Shown here: positions 58,281 through 64,000 of the stretch, piece after piece | Layout: every line of letters begins with the position of its first letter | Position numbering within the stretch: the stretch's first letter is position 1 | Assembly: GCA_022606425.2 (NCBI GenBank) | Contig: JAHDVF020001050.1 | Span: 1,328,001-1,392,000 of the forward strand | Length of the DNA stretch: 64,000 nucleotides | DNA from: Lepidostoma basale | Lineage: Eukaryota; Arthropoda; Insecta; Trichoptera; Lepidostomatidae | Reading direction: 5' to 3' | The notes under the pieces: generated by a model | What the model was told of the DNA's origin: nothing | What the model saw: the letters and a program-made list of their open reading frames with translations, nothing else | Databases searched by the model: none | Program-made: the position numbers and the translations under genes

Positions 58281-58320
58281 TGAATAATAATAATGATAAT
58301 TATAACGATAATAATAAAAT
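58240..58320. repeat. (AAT)n microsatellite
   Basis: taataataataataataata with interruptions. Not clearly attached to a SINE here. Confidence 0.85.
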
Positions 58321-58379
58321 ATTTTTGAAAAAGGCAATTCAAAATGATAGCGAATATATAAGCAATTATTATTATAAAT

Positions 58380-58555
58380 TATTTGATAATGCCTTAGCAA
58401 GGTCCAAATATATTTAAGGAATATTAGTACGAATGTAAGGGTCTATTTTCAAACAATTGATAATGCCTTAGCAAGACGAAACATGTCATTTTCATGAAAT
58501 ATAATGAAATTTCTAGAAAAAATACGTTTTAATTCATATTAGTTACGATTATTTG
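58380..58555 (+). repeat. HH4 elements, one and a half copies
   Basis: A half motif ttgataatgccttagcaagg at 58384-58403, then a full motif at 58457-58487 (UUGAUAA, U, GCCU, loop, GAC, GAAAC, ACAUGU, C) and tail tttctagaaaaaatacgttt. Stem II pairs poorly in the full copy. Confidence 0.6.
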
Positions 58556-58879
58556 CACCAATGAGTAAATTAAAACAATTTTGAATGCAACGCACCAACA
58601 ACAATGACTTAAGAAGCGTTAGTTGAATGTCTATTGAAAAACTTGTCCTTCGCTGTGTTTTATTATTTTGGTTGTGTGGTCGTCTAGCTGCTGCGGAAGT
58701 TTGAGGAGAGTAAAGCGAAGATACTGTTAACAGGGTGTCAATTTATATAGCGAAGTTGTAACAGTAACTTTTTAATGTTAAGACGGAATGAAAGTTGAGG
58801 ACCTAGTTTAAAAAAATGTCAAAGTGACTAGAGTGGAAAAAAAATACACAAAGAGTTGTACTTCGAAACAACTTTTCAA
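58556..58879. other. Unassigned stretch
   Basis: Mixed sequence with no recognised element. Confidence 0.2.
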
Positions 58880-59740
58880 CAACAAACCATCACGCCGTTT
58901 CGCCGAAGTGGAGAGAATGGACCGCCACACTACTCGATCCTGACACACGTCTTTAGATTCTTCCACATTCTTACAGTGCGTCATTACGCACGTCGATTCT
59001 TCCGACTTCTAGCATGGCCGAACTTGAAAATTTGATAAATCTGGTCATGCCAAATTTTCCTCGGTCTTACACTCTCTCTCACTTTTCTCACGACGAGGCT
59101 CTCACGACCGGATGGATTTTATTTTCGATATGTTGGCTACACTTCGCGAAATCCGAAATTCACGGCGCCGGGCAAGAGTTCTTGAGGCGCTGCAAACTCC
59201 ATGGAGGAATTTCTCCGCTCCATCGTTAATGGAGATGAAACTCGGGTTGCACACTACACGCCTGAAACCAAAAGGCAGTCTCAACAGTGGCGTCACACCT
59301 CTTCAGCGTCCTCCAAAAAGTTCAAAACCACAATTTCAGCCAAGAAAATCATGCCATCCGTGTTTTGGGACTGTCAAGGCATAATTTTAATTCAATATAT
59401 GCTTCAAGGGGAGACCATCAACTCTGCAAGGTTTTCAACCGACGAGGAGATAAATGAAGAGGTGGAGAAGTGGACGAAGGGGTTGGCGGGAAACTACTTC
59501 GAGGAAGGCATCATTCACACCGTTAACGTATACTTTGTTAACTATTCTTCCTTCATCCATGCGTTCCAAATGTCCAAACTAACGCAGTGATCCTTTCATA
59601 ATACTTTCTTCTGCTCTACATTCCTTTCTTATATTAGCATTTGAAATTCTGTCGTACATCGTTTTATCACACATACGACTTAAGGATTTCATCTTCACCG
59701 CATTTATTCCGCTCTGCTGTTTCTTAAGCAAAGCTGTCAG
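58880..59740 (-). mobile_element. LINE-A2 copy split by mariner
   Basis: The complement reads the A2 end (caaaccatcacgccgtttcg, VVWRSILS) to GRPRK at 59066, is interrupted, and resumes at 59520 (accgttaacgtatactttg) through HMERMDE, KCRAEE, MYDRIS to NAVKMKSLS at 59700. Outer pieces join correctly once the insert is taken out. Confidence 0.78.
59067..59519 (+). pseudogene. mariner transposase fragment
   Basis: Readable: QEFLRR (near 59172), then in the next frame EEFLRSIVNGDETRVAHYTP, TKRQSQQWRHTSS, KKFKTTISAKKIMPSVFWD, QGETINSARF, followed by a jump to EEVEKWTKGLAGNYFEEGI. This is a mariner-family (DD34D) transposase. The first catalytic Asp is in GDE at 59234-59236. The stretch with the other two Asp residues is largely deleted after INSARF (the FWD motif remains). 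Terminal repeats not identified. Dead copy. Confidence 0.82.
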
Positions 59741-59935
59741 ACTTCACGATAAATTATTAAAATAAATACAAATGACTGTTTTCTAGAATTTATATTTAAT
59801 TTTTGAGAAAGACGTGTTCCCCAATAGTAATATATTATCAAACGTGACGTTATATAATGCCATAGCGTGGCTTAAGAAACTTCTAGAAAACAGACGCTTT
59901 CATTCTTATTAAATAAACGCAATGTTTGTTTTGAG
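59741..59935. repeat. HH4-like inverted remains
   Basis: actgttttctagaattta, gaaagacgtgttccccaata; then gtggcttaagaaacttctag, aaaacagacgctttcattct. Very worn HH4 arms. Confidence 0.45.
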
Positions 59936-60092
59936 TACATTTTTATGTAATTATTGTTATTAAATTCCTTTCATTTTCTTCAGTCAATATACTACTGTTA
60001 CATAGTGCAAAAATGATTTGATTAATAGCAATATAAATTCACCCTTATGACCCATACCATCATGCATTAAATAATAATGCAAACCAAGTTCA
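59936..60092. other. Unassigned AT-rich gap
   Basis: Nothing recognised. Confidence 0.2.
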
Positions 60093-60180
60093 CTTCGATC
60101 GTCCAACGTCCACAAAAAAAATCTAAAACAAATAGTATATAATACAATGATATAAAATATAATAACAAAATATTAATATT
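60093..60180 (-). mobile_element. NA element middle part, left of PAL
   Basis: tcgatcgtccaacgtccaca, aaatctaaaacaaatagtat match 30708-30760. NA sequence resumes at 60840 after the PAL palindrome, which therefore appears to have inserted into an NA copy. Confidence 0.65.
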
Positions 60181-60185
60181 TTTCA

Positions 60186-60839
60186 AGCATTAATTGTATC
60201 TCAATAGAGGCGAAGATGTAAATTATTTGGAAACAGAATATGGCAGTCAAGGCGTTTACAGAACTCATGACCTGTCATTGGTTGGGTAAAGCGATCACTT
60301 TATGTTTAACAACATTCACCATTCCACCCTTCTTACGACACCACGTCTGACAAATTTTTGGAACTTGTAATATATGTTAATATTTTTCAATAACTTCTCT
60401 GTTGGTAGGTCCATCTACACTAGCGCCATCTATTAATGTGATAATTACGTAAAAGCCTTTCACATTGCATTTATAAAGATTTTCTGCTTAATGCTTACAA
60501 ATTATCTTAATTGATGGCGCTAGTGTAGATGGACCTACCAACAGTGAAATTATTAAAAATTATTAACATATATATAAGTTCCAAAAAATTATCAGACGTG
60601 GTGTCGTAAGAAGGGCGGAATAGTGAATGTTGTTAAACATAAAATGATCGCTTAACCCAACCAATGACAGGTCATAAGTCCTGTAAACGCCTTGACTACC
60701 ATATTTTGTTTCCAAATAATTTACATCTTCGTCTCTATTGAGATACAATTAATCCTTAAAAAATGATTAACTCGCAATGGGTAAAAATCCAGTATTTGTA
60801 TAAAAAAAACAAATAGTAATAAAATAATTTTATAAAATT
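60186..60839. repeat. PAL, full foldback element
   Basis: Arms of about 245 bases, 60190-60435 and 60508-60752, are imperfect reverse complements with a 72-base centre (gtgtagatggacctaccaac at 60521-60540 pairs with 60399-60418). Outer part to 60800 carries the caatgggtaaaaatccagta end. No ORF. Foldback DNA elements or hairpin-forming retrocopies could look like this. Confidence 0.88.
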
Positions 60840-61195
60840 TTGAATTTATCTTAATATATTTTTTTACTCCACGTTTCCACCGTTTTTTTTTAAATTAACA
60901 GTAATTAGGCACTTATAACAATTCAACACCAGCAAGGAATTAAAAATATTATTGAAGAAAATATTCAAATTGTCATTGGAACAAACGAAAAATATATTTT
61001 AACACCTGTCAAAATTCTTTAGACAAACGTAACAACTTGTATAATCTTAACATCAAAACAGTACAAACGTATTACGTGTCACAATTAACTATTATAAAGT
61101 GCGGCAACAATTAAATTGATCAAAATATTTCACTTATGTTATACACGAAATATCTCAAAATTTACGGGAGCACCACCAAATTTCCAAATTTTTTT
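60840..61195 (-). mobile_element. NA element 5' region
   Basis: Complement-sense NA 5' region: ggcacttataacaattcaac, attgtcattggaacaaacga, agtgcggcaacaattaaatt, cgggagcaccacc. It matches 31035-31310 in order. Confidence 0.75.
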
Positions 61196-61584
61196 TATAA
61201 TTTAATTACAAGAAAGTAGTTTAAGTGGAGAGATTTCCTCTATTAGCGAGTAGATTACTGGCGGTGTAACAAAGGAGGTCCTCCAAGCGCGTACTATTCT
61301 CTAGTATAATGCGAGAATTTATGTTACTCGGCGTAGGCAAATGTACGTAATTTCCAAATATTACACACGCCGTCCCCCGGGGTGATTAATGACGCTTTAA
61401 ATGTTTATTTATGATGCTTCCAGACTAAGAATTTGTTATAATATAATTAACAGGGAAGCTTCCAGTTCGAATGACGGAGCTATCCTGAAATATTCCTGAG
61501 ACCTGATTAAAACATGCAAAGGAAGTGATTGAAAATAAAAAAAATACTTTAAAAATGTTCTTATTTAAAAAATATATAAATTTA
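61196..61584. other. Unassigned stretch
   Basis: Mixed composition (acacgccgtcccccggggtg near 61365). No recognised feature; possibly original non-repeat DNA. Confidence 0.3.
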
Positions 61585-61700
61585 CTTAAATTCCACTTAT
61601 GTTTATGGCTTCGACCGGTTTAGACAACTAGTTGCACCTTCCAGGAGATTATGGCATCGAGCTGTCGAAAACCGTCGAAGTACGAAGTACGTCATTGTTT
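61585..61700. repeat. HH3b inverted remains
   Basis: Minus-sense cgaccggttt at 61611-61620; plus-sense ccaggagattatggcatcga, gctgtcgaaaaccgtcgaag at 61640-61679. Same type as 36146 but stem II and stem III are worn. Confidence 0.5.
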
Positions 61701-61861
61701 TTCTGGATAATATTGATAAAAAAACCAAAACAACATATATTTGTTTTTAATTTTAATAAGAATTGTGATATAAATTTCATCTATATTCGCCATTACTTTG
61801 TTTTGTAGATTCACATTTGAATAACTTTTTGGAAACATTGTATTATCACAACACTTTCACA

Positions 61862-61895
61862 GACATGTATCGGGACATAAACTTCCCTTCTTCAG
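61862..61895 (-). ncRNA. Hammerhead-like ribozyme motif (HH1)
   Basis: Minus strand: CUGAAGA (consensus), A, stem II GGGA with loop and UCCC, GAUAC in place of GAAAC, ACAUGU, C. Stem I ACA/UGU pairs. One change in the second core strand. Confidence 0.6.
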
Positions 61896-61991
61896 TGTAT
61901 GAATTTTAACAGTTAAATGAAACAGTGTTATTTCTTATATAATAATTATAAAAGTAATAACTCTCTTTCATTTAACTGTTAAAATTCATAC

Positions 61992-62026
61992 ACTGAAGAA
62001 AGGAAGTTTGTGCCTCGAAACATGTC
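61992..62026 (+). ncRNA. Hammerhead-like ribozyme motif (HH1), best stem I
   Basis: CUGAAGA, stem II AGG/CCU region, CGAAAC, ACAUGU, C17 at 62026. Stem I: UUC-AU-ACA (61984-61991) pairs with UGUGAA (62027-62032), six pairs around a two-base bulge, the kind of stem I bulge that natural hammerheads use to contact loop II. Together with 40970 this is the most convincing motif in the window. Confidence 0.72.
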
Positions 62027-62115
62027 TGTGAAAAGAGCAAAAGAGCAAAAAAGAATTGTGATAATACAATGTTACAAAAAAGTTATTCAATTGTGATATA
62101 TAGTTTAAAAGATTA

Positions 62116-62911
62116 TTAACCGTCGCGTTGCCATGTGGTCAATTGAGTTTCCACTGCCAATTTAAAGTTGATTTTCTTAAAACCTATGGACCCTAATATT
62201 ATCAAAAAAATTGTAATCCTCCATTGAAGTGTTCTCAATATTTCGTAATAAAAAAAAAGTAAAAAATTACTTCCTTCATCCCAAAAAAAAAAATTTTTTA
62301 AGACTGCCCTCACCTTCATTCGTGTTAAGGTAGAATTTGTTTTGCTAATATTTACAACTTTATCAAAAGTGACAAATACTTACTCGCTGTTTTGAACGTA
62401 TTATAAATTATATGTTTGGCCTTTTCTCATAGGTACGTAATAATACCGACTGTGGACGGAAACGCAGCACGCAACTTAATAATATCAGAACTGTGAAAAT
62501 ATTAACACTTTACCAAAAGGGACAAATATTAATACGTACTCGTTGTCTTGAACGTAATATACATTTTGCCTAGGTGCCTTTATCATACGTAAAATCTCGT
62601 AAAGTTTCGCCCCGCCGGCCGCCGGCCGCAAGACATGTTTATACTTGGTGTCCAGTTGCTCGTATGCTGTGACGCATTCCATATCAGAAATCGCATGGTT
62701 CCAGAAAAAAATTAATAATGATATGTTTTTCAAATAATCCATGTATGTTATAGATATCGATCTATTCCCAATGAAATTCCCTACAAGATGACATAAATTA
62801 AATTTTGATTCATCGAGTCATATGCTTGATATTTAGATAAAGTTAGCGGTAAACTGAATTTACCACATGGGAGCGAGCGTTTTGTTTTGAACACGGTACG
62901 TTAAGGGTTAA
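62116..62911 (-). mobile_element. TTAA-flanked DNA element, copy 2 (inverted)
   Basis: The element 62120-62907 is flanked by TTAA at 62116-62119 and 62908-62911 and is the reverse complement of 25285-26061 over its whole length. An 85-codon frame (62485-62742, minus) starts MDYLKNISLLIFFWNHAISD and is longer than in copy 1, where a small change ends it sooner. I do not recognise that peptide. Confidence 0.78.
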
Positions 62912-62929
62912 ACTACAATTTATTATACA

Positions 62930-63115
62930 TTAAAGAAAACACACATTTACACTTAATATAGTAGTAGTTTTGCCTGTCTAATGCATTATCAAATCTTTAA
63001 ATCTTTAAATTTGATAATGCATTAGACAGGCGAAACTTGTCATTTACATATAATATCATACAATAAAACAACTAGAAAAAAGACGTTTTCATTTGTAGCA
63101 ATTAAGTTATGAGTA
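62930..63115. repeat. HH4 inverted pair
   Basis: Minus arm ttttgcctgtctaatgcatt (62970-62989); plus arm with hammerhead at 63011. Tail aaaacaactagaaaaaagac, ttttcatttgtagc. The direct repeat aaatctttaaatcttt lies at the centre. Confidence 0.75.
63011..63041 (+). ncRNA. Hammerhead-like motif (HH4)
   Basis: UUGAUAA, U, GC AUUAGACAGGC, GAAAC, UUGUC. Stem I AAAU/AUUU gives four pairs. Stem III is no longer fully self-complementary (ACUUGU). Core altered as in other HH4 copies. Confidence 0.45.
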
Positions 63116-63124
63116 ATATTTGAT

Positions 63125-63700
63125 GACCTGATAATTATCACACTGTCTTCGATTTGGTTCGGTTCGGTTTATAGATTCACGTGAAAATAAAATGATGATA
63201 GATTAACTACCTATCATATTTTAAGGATTAATTGTATCTCAATAGAGATGAATATGTAAATTATTTGGAAACAGAATATGGTAGTCGAGGCGTTAACAGG
63301 ACGTATGACCTGTCATTGGTTGGGTTAGCGATCACTTTATGTTAACAACATTCCCCATTCCACCCTTCTTACGACCACCACGTCTGACAATTTTTTTGGA
63401 ACTTGAATATATGTTAATATTTTTTAATAACTTCACTGTTCGTGGTGACATCTACACTAGCGCCATCTATTAAGATAATTTATAAGTATTAAGCAGAAAA
63501 TCTTTATTAATACGTCTCTATTGAGATACAGTAAATCCTTAAAAAATGATTAACCCGCAATTGGTAAAAATCCAGTATTTGTCTACAAGTATTTGTACAC
63601 AAAAAAAAAATTCTACCTATCATATGTCACTAAATCAATATAATAGCTAAAAAGAAAGTGTAGGTATACAGTAATTGGGTTCAAACATCTGTCATAAAGA
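63125..63700 (+). mobile_element. SINE-T split by a PAL insertion
   Basis: SINE-T body (atcacactgtcttcgatttg … attaactacctatcatat) stops at 63219. PAL sequence fills 63220-63613, and the SINE resumes with ctacctatcatatgtcacta to the end near 63690. CTACCTATCATAT is present on both sides, a 13-bp target duplication. The A and B box regions are missing. Confidence 0.78.
63220..63613. repeat. PAL copy inserted in SINE-T
   Basis: Left arm ggattaattgtatctcaata … acatctacactagcgccatc; the right arm is mostly deleted, leaving cgtctctattgagatacag, ttaacccgcaattggtaaaa, acaagtatttgtacac and an A10 run at 63600-63610. The A run plus a 13-bp duplication look like retrotransposition rather than cut and paste. 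Confidence 0.72.
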
Positions 63701-64000
63701 AAAAGGATAATGCAGGATTCAGGAAAATGCAGGATTCAGGAAAAAGGATAATGCAGAAGGGAATAGAATAAATGGAGTAGAAATGAGATCTCTAAGACGA
63801 ATGTGTGGCAAATCTGTATATGATAGAGTGACAAATGCAAGTATAAGAAGTGAATGTGGTGCGAATGAAAGTGTTATGAACAAAACAAGGAAAGGGTCAT
63901 TAAGATGGTTTGGACACGTGGAAAGAATGAGTGAAGACAGAATGGTAAAGAAGGTATATGCAAACGGCGTGAATGGAGCTAGAAATAAAGGAAGGCCGAG
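63700..64000 (+). mobile_element. LINE-A, cut by window end
   Basis: Reads NRINGVEMRSLRRMCGKSVY, DRVTNASIRSECGANESVMN, GSLRWFGHVERMSEDRMVKK and VNGARNKGRP. It is the same lineage as the copy at 21906. It starts after two copies of aggattcaggaaaa (63714-63743) and continues beyond the window. Confidence 0.85.

Larger units (their letters stand above)
61780..62110. repeat. HH1 inverted pair, both motifs complete
   Basis: Minus arm from tattcgccattactttgttt (61784-61803) to its hammerhead 61862-61895; plus arm with hammerhead 61992-62026 and tail caaaaaagaattgtgataat. The centre itself is palindromic (gaattttaacagttaaatga … tcatttaactgttaaaattc). Confidence 0.82.

Noticed and set aside
59014..59200. 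Frames before the mariner part (WILFSICWLHFAKSE) considered as a host gene piece
   Set aside because: They lead straight into QEFLRR of the mariner in the same region and have no support of their own; more likely damaged mariner N-terminus or joint sequence.

Overview
The window looks like AT-rich, repeat-saturated insect nuclear DNA. I lean towards a moth (Lepidoptera) from the style of the LINE proteins, but nothing here proves the order. I found no intact host gene, rRNA or functional tRNA. Almost everything that can be read is mobile-element sequence, much of it nested, so the window reads as a layered record of insertions.

Family names used below are mine. LINE-A is the dominant retrotransposon: a YADD reverse transcriptase, a C-terminal tail that ends in SAYPxGETA, then a (TTAG)n 3' tail; subfamily A2 has a (TTG)n tail. 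Its copies are near 1.1, 1.3, 4.2-6.5, 13.3-14.2, 16.5-17.1, 20.5-20.8, 21.8-22.4, 24.2-24.8, 26.2-26.7, 28.2, 33.1-33.6, 37.1-38.3, 39.5-40.2, 43.3-43.7, 48.2-49.2, 53.6-54.6, 57.1-58.0, 58.9-59.7 and 63.7-64.0 kb. NA is a non-autonomous element that shares the LINE-A 3' end. LINE-B, C, D, E, F, G and I are other LINE 3'-terminal pieces. LINE-J (44.24-48.12 kb) is the one nearly intact element: ORF1 and ORF2 lie in the same frame, separated by one UGA in the context UGA CUAG. SINE-T is a tRNA-derived SINE with A and B boxes. PAL is a foldback repeat. K is an unclassified short repeat. DNA transposons are a broken mariner (59.1-59.5 kb), a TTAA-flanked element in two inverted copies (25.28-26.07 and 62.12-62.91 kb) and a 254-bp MITE with terminal inverted repeats (39.69-39.94 kb).

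The most interesting layer is a set of short elements, scattered through the whole window, that match the hammerhead ribozyme architecture: CUGANGA, one extra base, a stem-loop, GAAAC, then a self-complementary stem III and a final C. At least seven sequence families occur (HH1 to HH8). Their stems differ in sequence while base pairing is kept, and they very often sit as head-to-head inverted pairs. A fragment of a Penelope-like retroelement, carrying its GIY-YIG endonuclease, lies at 29.7-30.1 kb directly beside one such hammerhead arm. Hammerheads are known from the terminal repeats of Penelope-like elements and from small animal retrozymes, so a link is plausible.

Other notable items are a textbook 5'-inverted (twin-primed) LINE-A insertion with a perfect 13-bp target duplication (21.76-22.43 kb), a 5' half of tRNA-His preceded by a G at the -1 position (13.1 kb), and several nested insertions whose order can be read directly. 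All family and function assignments come from reading the sequence; no database or folding program was used.
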